Assembly (NCBI GenBank): GCA_021399435.1
Contig: JAJTUP010000176.1
Span: forward strand, 1-42,076
Direction of reading: 5' to 3'
From: Diaporthe sp. PMI_573
Taxonomy: Eukaryota; Ascomycota; Sordariomycetes; Diaporthales; Diaporthaceae
DNA length: 42,076 bases
Shown: piece after piece, positions 9,088 through 17,188 of the stretch
How positions within the stretch are numbered: the first letter of the stretch is position 1
Layout: each line of letters begins with the position of its first letter
Translations under genes and position numbers: made by a program
Notes under the pieces: generated by a model
The model's database searches: none
What the model saw: the letters and a program-made list of their open reading frames with translations, nothing else
Told to the model about the DNA's origin: nothing

Positions 9088-11155
9088 ACAGGTCTTGTTG
9101 CCGCAGTCCACAAGCTTCTTCGGAGTCCGAATGCTTGCAGATTCCCAAGTACAGGAATTAGGAATCCCTCGGCTGCATTCCGTCGCAAATGCCATCTGTA
9201 TGTTATTAGTTTTGTCATCTTTTGTCCTCAGAAAGGACAGCCCACCGTGTATACCGCGACCTGAAGAAGGAAGTACGTTGGTATGGTGTATGTCAGGGGA
9301 GCAGTTCGACCAGAAGGATTTTTTGAGGCTGTCTGGCAGGCGGTCTCGTGCCTCTTTGTCCTCGATAAAGAGAATCTTGGTACATATAGCTGGCGGATCT
9401 AGGGGGGGTTGTTGATTGTCCCCGCACATTTCGTGTCAGTTTCCGCATGTCTGCCTAAAAAGTAATAATCACGAGACGAAAAGAAGCCTTTCTCATGGGT
9501 CAGCTGGAGCAGTCCAGTCATATGGCAGCCAGCCATGCGCCCGGCTGGCCACGTGTCATCATTGCTGCTCGGGTCGGCGCCCGCTGCCTGGAGGATACAC
9601 ACAGAGAAAAGTGGCACGCATCGGGAAAAGTTCCCATTGGCACGACTCTGCCAACGCCGAGAACAGTGATGCACAGCTAGGCAGCCAACGTCCACCCACC
9701 CCCCATCTGCAGCGTCCACCCACCTATCGATTTTCTGGCGGCCTACCCAGTACCTACTTTTCTAAGCAACCTCCTTACATTCTAAAGTATCTTTTACCAC
9801 GAGTGAATCCGACGAGTTAACAGCGGAATTTGTGACGATGATTGCAGTAACGGCTATGCCGTCCATGCGGCAACCCTCTCTCTCTCCCTCTCTCTTCCAC
9901 ATTGTCTCTCTCTTGCTCCAATTAACTGATCCATGGCATAGAGGACTTCAACGAACAAACTCAGGCAAATAGAGAAAGCGCGATCCAATGCCGTGTTGGT
10001 GCCATCCGAACCCCCCCCCCTCCACTTACGAACCATAGCAATTGCAATTGGTGTCAATGCATTCGCTAGTTACTCTTCAAAGGGCCCTTGTAACGGAGAA
10101 TCGTGATGCAATGAGCAACATCCATGAGAAATGGCCTCAAAAGAAAGAAGGGAAGGTTATCCAGGCGGAAACTGTCAGAGCAGTGCTTGGGTTCGAACTC
10201 GGTGAAGGTGGATACATCCGCATGACCAGCACTGATGCCCAACGTTGGAGGAATGCTAAAAGAGGCGACTTTTGCTTAGACAGATCTTTGCCATGGCTAA
10301 GGCAGCGAAATGTACGACCAAAACGCAGGCCACTCAGTGCCCTTTACTTGAATTAAGTCGTATCCAAGCCTCACGTCCACTATCATTTCATGCCTCAGTT
10401 CCGGGAATCAATATTATCTATTAGTCTTCGTGGTTGATGACAAAGTGCGCGGGGTACAAAATGTAGGAGAGGTTACACGGTGTGGCCCTCATAAACACCG
10501 GCCTCCAGGCAGCGTCAGCTGGGAAAGGGGAAGTAAGAGAGGTATGGCAACGTTCGGCTAGAAAATAATTGCAGAAGTCCTTTGTGTCTGTTGCTTTCAA
10601 GTATCGCCTTTCAACTATTTTCCGGCCCACTACAGGTAATCCCAGCGGGGATCGTTGAGGACCATCTGCTCAGTCCATAACATATAAGGCTCCCTGATCT
10701 CTGATATCAATAAGTGGTAGGTATCGATCCAAGCGACCTCAACAAGGAGTATCTGGGTTACTGCCGCAGCGGAGGAGCTGTCACGTTTGGGAGTAACTGG
10801 TGTTCACGGTCCATTGGTCCCGGGAGTTGCACACAGCCTGGCGTCTGGTATTCGGATGTCTCGGGCTTTAAAAGGCAAGTCGTCATGGTTATGTTTGCCA
10901 CGTTGACGTTTATTTGTACTGTTGTAACTCGCCGACCAAGACTACCATCCTAGGGATATGTGTAGGTGTTGATATAAGCGACATGTGTGCTTCTCCGGAC
11001 TGCCTGCTCAACTTGTCTGCAGCACGAGACGCTGAGATGTGATGCGACAAACTAAAGAAAGAAAGAAGATATAGACAGACAAGGCTCAGGCTGGCAGTCG
11101 TCCCTCCGGTAGTGGTGAACCCAGGTGCTCCTGCTTCGCGAGGGACAGGAGCAGC
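9088..11155. other. Two-kilobase stretch without a supported gene
   Basis: A cysteine-containing minus-strand frame (9429 down into the hAT insertion point) is open but unrecognised. Other short frames at 10042-10356, 10421-10630 and 10714-10953 have no known motif. A pyrimidine-rich CT microsatellite lies at about 9871-9917 and a C10 run near 10011-10021. Nothing else can be supported. Confidence 0.45.
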
Positions 11156-12106
11156 TCAGACAAGCCATCTTCGGAACCACATAACCGCCTGTTCAAGGGC
11201 CATGTCTACCACTTCGGTCTCGTCGGCCTGAGGGACCGCACGTAGTGCGAAGCCACGCCCGCACCCTTCATACATCCTGATCTCCAATCTGTCCAGGTTG
11301 TCTCTGTAGACTTCCCTCAGGTTCGTCTCTAACTCGTGCGCCTGGTCGATGGGGAGGCCGGCGTCTCTGTCCCTAAGCGCCAGGCTCTGTGGCACCTTGA
11401 ACCTGCTCGCAAGCCTGGCGGTCTCACTCGGGTCGACATTTGATGGATATGCGGTAAAGTGTGCGCCGACCAGGCGCGAGCCTCCTCCTTCGGTTGCATG
11501 CTCGGCGCAGAGCCGCGACGACCAATGCCCTCCCAAGCAGAATCCGGTGATGCCGAGTTTGGAACCCAGGGGCAACGAGGCTCTGACGGCGCGCACGTAG
11601 TTCAGAACAGAAGGGAAGGTTCTTCGCACCTTGAAGGAGAAGGCGGCGAGGATGATGGTGATTTTCAGGCCAGACCACGCCCGCCGTGCGTGGCCAAAGA
11701 GATTGTACCACCGCACCGACGCCGCCAGCTTCTCGGAGAGACGTATTGTCGATAGGGACAGCCCCCCGTTTGGAAGGAAATTGGGCACGAGAACGCGCAG
11801 GCCCGTCTTGGAGGCGTATTGGTCGGCGAGGAGCTTGTTGTTGACGAGGTTGAGGCCGAAGTCGTCGGTCAAGAACACGATGGTCGAGTTGGACGTCGCA
11901 GTCCCGCGCGTGACATATGTCTGCACGTCGAAAAGGGTCTCGAAGTGGCCGAGAGGCTGGGCCGTGTGGATGACATCGATGGGGCCAGAAAAGAAGTCGG
12001 TGCATGCTGGCAGGTCGCTGGTGGTGGCACGAGGCATGCCGGGCGACGCTGAAGCTGGCGCTGGCCTTGGTGCTGGGGCGAGCGTCTCAAGCTCCATGGC
12101 GATCAT
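11156..12106 (-). CDS. Dienelactone hydrolase family protein with substituted catalytic His (316 aa)
   Basis: A single-exon ORF from ATG at 12106 to a stop at 11156. The nucleophile elbow is GFCLGGH (Cys about 190), the Cys-centred elbow typical of dienelactone hydrolases, which are alpha/beta-hydrolases opening lactone rings in aromatic breakdown. A candidate catalytic Asp lies in LALRDRDAG (about 245-247). At the third triad position the family normally has HGF; here the sequence is CGRGFALR, with Arg at about 284 (codon CGT). The N-terminal core block DDFGLNLVNNKLLADQYA and the following VPN are family-like. The first 25 residues are Ala/Pro-rich and an internal Met (about residue 24) is an alternative start. 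No signal peptide is obvious. It is transcribed divergently from the Zn2Cys6 gene at 13361 across a 1.25-kb gap, so shared regulation is possible. It may be inactive as a hydrolase or have a changed role. Confidence 0.85.
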   Translation of the reverse strand: MIAMELETLAPAPRPAPASASPGMPRATTSDLPACTDFFSGPIDVIHTAQPLGHFETLFDVQTYVTRGTATSNSTIVFLTDDFGLNLVNNKLLADQYASKTGLRVLVPNFLPNGGLSLSTIRLSEKLAASVRWYNLFGHARRAWSGLKITIILAAFSFKVRRTFPSVLNYVRAVRASLPLGSKLGITGFCLGGHWSSRLCAEHATEGGGSRLVGAHFTAYPSNVDPSETARLASRFKVPQSLALRDRDAGLPIDQAHELETNLREVYRDNLDRLEIRMYEGCGRGFALRAVPQADETEVVDMALEQAVMWFRRWLV

Positions 12107-13360
12107 TGGCCATCTCGTGGAATGCTTACTTGCAAGTATGGCAACCGGCTTTGGAGTTGGTTCTCCTAGCAGAGGTGCGACGCTTGTTTGTCGGGTTAGG
12201 CTGCGTGGTCTCCATCACATTCCTGGGAGGCGCAGTTTGATGCTCGGAGGTAGAGCCTTCTGTTCCAGATGTAGGATGTAGACGGCGAGGATTCCAGCGA
12301 GCTCTAGCAACCCGGCGAGCCAGGATCGAATATGAGATAAACCAAGGAAGGGTTCAAGGTTTGATTCGCAGTTACCATCTGATTCGTCCGCTCGGGTTTC
12401 TCCACCAGCCATTCGTTGGCCGAGTCGTGGAACGGAGCTTAGTGGGTTAGGCGGATGTACGGAAATGGGGCAGTGAACAAAACCTTCACTTAAGTCTCTA
12501 TGAGACATACTAATTAGGTTAAGCCCTACTAGGAATAGACATCGTACTAGGACTAGAAGTTATCATTGATCGGCTCGGGATCTACGTACTGTGATTGTTG
12601 CTGGTTAGAACCGTCTCCTTTGACCAGAGTAAGCCTCCTGTCTTATACGTTTGTACTTGCCGGCCCAGAACAGCACATCCAGAACAACCATCTTCGGTTG
12701 ATGGGAAACAAATTTCCCCTGATTCCGGGGGCGGGGCTCCCGAGCGGCCGTTGCACGACAAAAAAATCAGCCAACAGACAAACAAAAAACAAAACGGGTA
12801 CAGTAGCTGCCATCCTCATGAGGATGATGGGGGGTTGCCGAGGGACGCCAGTGATCTCAGTCGTCGTGGCTTCTATAGGAAGGCTGTCTTTAATAAAACG
12901 TATGAGGCAGCTTCGAAGCAGGAGATGCGATGAAACATGATCTTTCCCACCATCATGGCTCCCCACAAGACTTCTTACTCAAATGCCGAAACGGCTGGTA
13001 TGGTACTGTGTATACGACGCACAACCCGTCCAACCGACCTATGACCCTCAAGTCTAGCTTGGGATGGCCCCTGTACCCTGGCCTCGCATTTAATCCGCGG
13101 ATTCCTCGTTTACTCGTTCCGATCTCACTTCCGGATAGGCCGAAATGAGTAATGGGCTGGTACTGTAATAGGTATGATGTGCTATTTCAATGCACAGCCC
13201 CACCCACCCCTGAGTACGTAAACATGTATCGGTATTTTAGTAGTACCGTGGCCTCGCATTCGATACGCGGATTGCTCGGTCCGACCTCACTGCCCCAACT
13301 TTGAACCTTTGAACCGTCAACTTTTACTAACCCGCTGAAAGCCCCTAACGGTGTGTCAAG
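12107..13360. other. Divergent intergenic region between DLH-like gene and Zn2Cys6 gene
   Basis: No convincing gene. Several short ORFs overlap on both strands, without motifs. Close to the Zn2Cys6 start there is a degenerate direct repeat (listed separately) containing CGG triplets. The region presumably holds both promoters. Confidence 0.5.
13073..13293. repeat. Pair of degenerate direct repeats upstream of the Zn2Cys6 gene
   Basis: Unit A (13073-13131) and unit B (13243-13293) both begin GTACC(C/G)TGGCCTCGCATT and both contain CGCGGATT, CTCG, CCGA(T/C)CTCACT. They differ by scattered substitutions and an 8-nt indel, and sit 170 bp apart. Unit B ends about 70 bp before the ATG at 13361. 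CGG triplets inside fit Zn2Cys6 half-sites, so autoregulation is possible but unproven. Confidence 0.7.
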
Positions 13361-14857
13361 ATGGGCTCCTTGGAGGGCGACATCAAGCATCGGCATAGGC
13401 ATCCCCACAGAAAGTCCAGGTTGGGCTGTCTCCAGTGCAAGAGAAGGAAGATCAAGTGCGACGAGACGAGGCCCGCGTGCCTCAACTGCATCCGCAGGGA
13501 GGTCAGTTGCGCGTACACGCCACCAACACTGGCCGCCAACGACGGAGCTCCCGAAGCATGCGCGTGCAAGTGCTCCGGCTGCCGCCCAGGAGCAGCCAAC
13601 AACAGCCCCCTGTCAGGCTGCCTCTCATCGTCGTCCATTTCCATTTCCGCGCCAGATCCGCCACAGACGAGCCTGACCCCGGCAGGCCACGAACACGACC
13701 ACGGCGACAACTACGCACTGGCCGGGCTGCCAAGGATCATAGCAGAGCAGTCCGCGAAGCTCGACTCCATGTCCCACCGGCTCGCCTCCATGGAAAGCGC
13801 CATGGTCAAATTGGCCCGGCCCGTAGTGGTGTCTGCGCCACCCACGCTCAGCTACACTGACATGGATCTGATGCACCACTTCTATACGTCGACCCTACCC
13901 TCGATAGGCACCGACGGGTCAGGCCCCAAGTCTTGGAGCACCCGCCTCCCCAGTCTCGGGAGTCGGCATCCGCATCTGTATCACTTGATGTTGGCCCTCG
14001 CCGCGCTGCACAAGGCGCGACTCGGACTCCACAGCCACCAACGCGCCGAGCTCTCGGTCCAGGCCGAGCGGCACCACGTCGTAGGCGTCCAGGGCTCTAC
14101 CGCCCTTCTCGAAAGCATCAACACTGCAGACTACGAGGTACTACACACATCGGCCATCCTCATCGGCCTCATCAACCTTGCCATGGGCCCGAGACCAGGA
14201 GAATACATCGCCTTCAGCGACCAGGCCAGCCCCAACTTCCTGGGCCTGCTCCGTGGGCTTCGGTCCATCAGGTACCACGGACGACGTTGCAACTCCTCGC
14301 CAAATGTGCCTCCGTCCGCCGGCTCAGCATCAGCCTCTCGCTTCGCTGCTCCAAAACAACAACAACAACAACCACCTGCGGGATCCCCTTTCGCGGACAA
14401 CACAAAAACACACCTCAGGCATCTATACGCCAGGGCTCAGAAGATCCCAGAAGCCGGAGTCAGGAGGGCCTACATCCTCGCCCTAGACGACCTAGAGCAA
14501 TTCTTTATCTTGGTCGACGGCCCCCCGGAATGCGCAGGTGATAACCCTCCCCCAGTCTTCGACCACGAACACCGACAAAGCACATTTGGGTGGCTCTACC
14601 GACTCGAGGATGAATTCCTCGAGCGGCTGCAGAGCAAAGAATCACTAGCCCTGGTCATCTTTGCCTACTTTGTTATCATCATGAAGGAGCGAGAGACAGA
14701 CTGGCTGGCCAGCGGGTGGGCGGAGCACGTCATGCCCTACATCTGCCGCGAGGTCGCCCCCGATGTGCGACACCTCGTGCGGTGGCCACTGCTGCGGCTC
14801 AGCGGCTTGACCCAGGACAGTCATTTTTCAGATAACACTTCTGATCCAGGGAACTGA
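13361..14857 (+). CDS. Zn2Cys6 fungal transcription factor (498 aa)
   Basis: ATG at 13361 to TGA at 14855-14857 with no stop. The binuclear zinc cluster is complete: Cys23, 26, 33, 40, 43 and 50 (GCLQCKRRKIKCDETRP then ACLNCIRREVSC), preceded by a basic His/Arg-rich stretch. A linker with clustered Ser/Pro follows. The central block DLMHHFYTSTLPSIG...LYHLMLALAALHKARLG resembles the regulatory domain of UPC2-like (sterol-uptake-control type) fungal factors. A short poly-Gln tract occurs at about residue 328. These proteins bind CGG-containing sites in the nucleus and activate transcription. A spliced variant near 14270-14330 cannot be excluded, but the unspliced frame is open. Its neighbour is a divergent DLH-like gene. 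The target pathway cannot be inferred. Confidence 0.9.
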   Translation: MGSLEGDIKHRHRHPHRKSRLGCLQCKRRKIKCDETRPACLNCIRREVSCAYTPPTLAANDGAPEACACKCSGCRPGAANNSPLSGCLSSSSISISAPDPPQTSLTPAGHEHDHGDNYALAGLPRIIAEQSAKLDSMSHRLASMESAMVKLARPVVVSAPPTLSYTDMDLMHHFYTSTLPSIGTDGSGPKSWSTRLPSLGSRHPHLYHLMLALAALHKARLGLHSHQRAELSVQAERHHVVGVQGSTALLESINTADYEVLHTSAILIGLINLAMGPRPGEYIAFSDQASPNFLGLLRGLRSIRYHGRRCNSSPNVPPSAGSASASRFAAPKQQQQQPPAGSPFADNTKTHLRHLYARAQKIPEAGVRRAYILALDDLEQFFILVDGPPECAGDNPPPVFDHEHRQSTFGWLYRLEDEFLERLQSKESLALVIFAYFVIIMKERETDWLASGWAEHVMPYICREVAPDVRHLVRWPLLRLSGLTQDSHFSDNTSDPGN

Positions 14858-15439
14858 CCCCGAGAAATAGGATCCATCTCGAAGGAGTTGGCGCAGATGA
14901 GGTTCTGCTTTGTGCATCATTTCTATCTATCATTCCTTCCCACAGATATCGCCGGATCCCTCGAGCCAGAAAGAAAATGGTTCCATTGCCCGCCGCGAGC
15001 CCCCCCCCCCCCCCCAACCCAAACAAAAGAAGGCTATTTCTGAGACGATGTGTACGAAATCTGATCCGAGCTACTCCAAGGATCATCATGGATGGCCCCA
15101 GCACTAGAGGTAGACACACCGCGGGCACCTGAAAAAGAAAAGCAGGGGGGATTCAATCCGGGCTTGAACTGTCCTCTCCCTGCTAAAACATTCGAGTATA
15201 CGGAAAATGCGTATCCCGTAGTCACGGTGAGACCCGCACAAACTATACATAACTAGTAGGGTCTCCACCAGCAAGTCTAGCAAGGCCTTGGGAGAGGTCC
15301 CCCTACTGCATGCATAAGTTAAGATCCTTACCTAGTCACATAATAAGAACAGAAATATTATAAATCCATAGAGTGTATTGTAATAGAAGAAAATATAGCT
15401 AGTTTCCGAGCCATGAAAGTATAAGCTTAGGCCGCTTCT
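14858..15439. other. Spacer before the gypsy element
   Basis: No gene recognised. It holds a C16 run at 15000-15015. The last 5 bases (15435-15439, CTTCT) are the gypsy target duplication. The AT-rich sequence at 15320-15430 and the matching side after 21416 may be two halves of one older repeat split by the gypsy insertion, but this is not shown. Confidence 0.45.
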
Positions 15440-15643
15440 TGTGACGGCAGCCACGGTAGGCAAGCCACCTAGCCGTCACAAGGACCCTAACCCTTAGCCC
15501 CACAGTCGCGTCAAGACTTCGCGAGCCAGAGGACCGCCAGAAGCTCCGCTCCCCCCTTTTCTTCTCCTCTCCTCAGCTTAGAATATTCGTTGATAGCGCC
15601 AATACACCCAGCTCCCATGCTGCATCTCGTGCTGGCCGTGACA
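15440..15643 (+). repeat. 5' LTR
   Basis: 204 bp, TGTGACGG...CCGTGACA. The first 40 bases can fold: TGTGACGGC at the start is complementary to GCCGTCACA about 32 bp in. It contains a telomere-like CCCTAACCCT motif at about 15485. If transcription starts at 15575, U3 is about 135 bp and R plus U5 about 69 bp. This start is inferred from the self-priming match. Confidence 0.96.
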
Positions 15644-15644
15644 C

Positions 15645-15655
15645 TATTCTAAGCT
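15645..15655 (+). other. Self-priming primer-binding site (Tf1/sushi type)
   Basis: TATTCTAAGCT, starting 2 bases after the 5' LTR, is the exact reverse complement (11 of 11) of AGCTTAGAATA at 15575-15585 inside the LTR. No tRNA-type site beginning TGG is present here. In Tf1-like elements the first 11 nt of the mRNA fold back on the primer-binding site and are cleaved to prime reverse transcription. The match length and position fit that mechanism. Confidence 0.8.
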
Positions 15656-15779
15656 CGCCAATTCCCTCGCTGACCGAGCGATCAATAAATACGGAACCCA
15701 ACCCTCACGTCGACGCGACCGACGAAAAAGACCTCGCCTAAGACCCAAGACCCAAGACCTAAGACCCGCGTGCTACTAC

Positions 15780-16031
15780 ATGCCCAAGAAGAAAGACTGG
15801 GGATCGACGAGTCGACAGTCAGCTCGACTCAATCCGATCGAAAACCCAGCACAGCCCGAGACAGCGGAAGACAACGCGTTTCTCGGGGAGCCAGATTCAG
15901 AGCTCACATCAGACCAGAGCGGTCCAGAAACAAAGACCCCAGAAGACCAAGAAGAGGACAACGACGATTCGTTCCAGTCCCCTCTTGAAGCAGCCGGCGA
16001 GGCTGAAGAAGAAGATCAGACCATTCCGTAG
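15780..16031 (+). CDS. Leader part of the gag frame, ended by an amber codon
   Basis: ATG at 15780 opens 83 acidic, Glu/Asp/Ser-rich codons that end in TAG at 16029-16031. This frame is the same as gag: after the TAG it stays open through TVESAEPSDQDPSRQ into the ATG at 16092 and on to 17162. The original Gag may therefore have started here, with the TAG being a point mutation (CAG to TAG would do it) or a leaky stop. Alternatively this is a separate leader ORF and Gag starts at 16092. I cannot decide without other copies. Confidence 0.5.
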   Translation: MPKKKDWGSTSRQSARLNPIENPAQPETAEDNAFLGEPDSELTSDQSGPETKTPEDQEEDNDDSFQSPLEAAGEAEEEDQTIP

Positions 16032-16091
16032 ACAGTCGAGTCGGCAGAACCCTCAGACCAAGACCCCAGCAGACAACTTCAAAGAGAAGCG

Positions 16092-17162
16092 ATGTCTAAC
16101 TACGGCAACGACCAAGGCCACCAAGATGAGCTTGCAATGCTCAGGGCGAGGATTGCAGAGCTCGAGGCCCAGGAAAGAACCCCGAGCCCGCCTCGACGGC
16201 AACGCGAACCCACCGTGGAAAGCGCTTTTGGTGGCAGCTTTTTCAGACCGATGGGCATGGCCGCCTGGCCGGTGTTTGAGAAGTATATGGGAACAGATGG
16301 AAAGAACCCAAGTTACGACCGCAAGGAGAAGCCCCTCGCCAAGGACCCTCCATCCTTTAAGGGCGACAAAACAACCTTTGACAACTGGATTCGGAAGCTA
16401 GCCGACAAGTTCGAGGAAGACAAGCCTTGTTTCCGAACCGAGCAAAGTCGGATGAGACACCTGATGAACCTGCTTGAAGGCAATGCGGAAAGAGCACTGG
16501 AAACGCGGTACCAGTCTGAGACACGACCGTTCTCCTGTGTCGCCGAGATGATTCAAGAGCTGGAAACCGTTTACCACGACCCGAACCAAGCCTCAGCAGC
16601 CAGAGAGGCCCTGAAGACTCACGAGTACGACCCAGCCAAACGCCACGACATCCATGAATTCATCGCCAAGTTTAACTCACTAGCCCGTAAAGCTAAGATC
16701 CCAGAAGAAGACTGGAAGCAGAACCTGTGGGACCATATTCCTCCGACACTCGACCACCACCTGTTAAGATACAGCAAAGACCCAAATGTCACATACGAAG
16801 AGTTCTGTCAGTGTGTGGCCGACGCTGCTTACAGCAGTCAGCGAGCGTATGAGAAACGCCAGGCAAAGCAACACACCCGGTCGAAGGATGGTACGGAGAA
16901 GGTGCAAACTCGCGAGAACGACAAGCGCCAGTACAAGAACCCCAGGAAGCCTAGAACCTCAGCAGTTACCGGACAAGCGCTAAGCGAGGAAGACAAGAAA
17001 GCTCACTTTACAGCGGACACCTGTTTCAACTGTGGGAAGACTGGTCATTATTCCAAGGAGTGTCCAGACAAGAAGATCGCTGCTGTTAGAGCGAAGGCCA
17101 AGGAGAACAGCACCGATGATACCGACACCCCCAGCAGCTCAGAGGAGTCGGGAAAAGAGTAA
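16092..17162 (+). CDS. gag: Gag (nucleocapsid/capsid) of the gypsy element, 356 aa
   Basis: From ATG at 16092 to TAA at 17160-17162. An N-terminal coiled-coil-like stretch (ELAMLRARIAELEAQE) precedes a capsid-like region with the retrotransposon-gag pattern (FKGDKTTFDNWIRKLADKF, then RMRHLMNLLEGNAERALE). The C-terminus has one CCHC zinc knuckle, CFNCGKTGHYSKEC, at about residues 313-326, for RNA packaging. The tail is acidic and Ser-rich. The last codons contain the slippery heptamer used to enter pol, and the pol frame overlaps the end of gag by 43 nt (17120-17162). The frame is also open upstream of this ATG to the amber at 16029. Confidence 0.93.
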   Translation: MSNYGNDQGHQDELAMLRARIAELEAQERTPSPPRRQREPTVESAFGGSFFRPMGMAAWPVFEKYMGTDGKNPSYDRKEKPLAKDPPSFKGDKTTFDNWIRKLADKFEEDKPCFRTEQSRMRHLMNLLEGNAERALETRYQSETRPFSCVAEMIQELETVYHDPNQASAAREALKTHEYDPAKRHDIHEFIAKFNSLARKAKIPEEDWKQNLWDHIPPTLDHHLLRYSKDPNVTYEEFCQCVADAAYSSQRAYEKRQAKQHTRSKDGTEKVQTRENDKRQYKNPRKPRTSAVTGQALSEEDKKAHFTADTCFNCGKTGHYSKECPDKKIAAVRAKAKENSTDDTDTPSSSEESGKE

Positions 17163-17188
17163 GGCCATCGGAAGTCTCCACGATGGCC
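17150..17188 (+). promoter_or_regulatory. -1 programmed ribosomal frameshift signal between gag and pol
   Basis: In the gag frame the sequence reads tcG GGA AAA gag TAA: a canonical X XXY YYZ heptamer GGGAAAA at 17150-17156, one codon before the gag stop. After a 6-nt spacer, GGCCATCG (17163-17170) pairs perfectly with CGATGGCC (17181-17188) across a 10-nt loop. Pol lies in the -1 frame and is open from 17120. Slippery site, spacing and hairpin all match known -1 frameshift signals. Confidence 0.88.

Noticed and set aside
10189..10200. GGGTTCGAACTC resembles a tRNA B box
   Set aside because: No A box or pairing acceptor stem lies at the right distance, so it is not a tRNA gene.
11349..12281. 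Long plus- and minus-strand frames over the DLH-like gene
   Set aside because: They are shadow frames of a GC-rich gene and have no domain of their own.
11156..14857. DLH-like gene plus regulator as a biosynthetic cluster
   Set aside because: There is no backbone enzyme and the nearby P450s are dead, so only possible co-regulation is noted.
15000..15015. C16 run and similar homopolymers (776-786, 10011-10021)
   Set aside because: These are simple homopolymers, prone to sequencing error, with no evident function.
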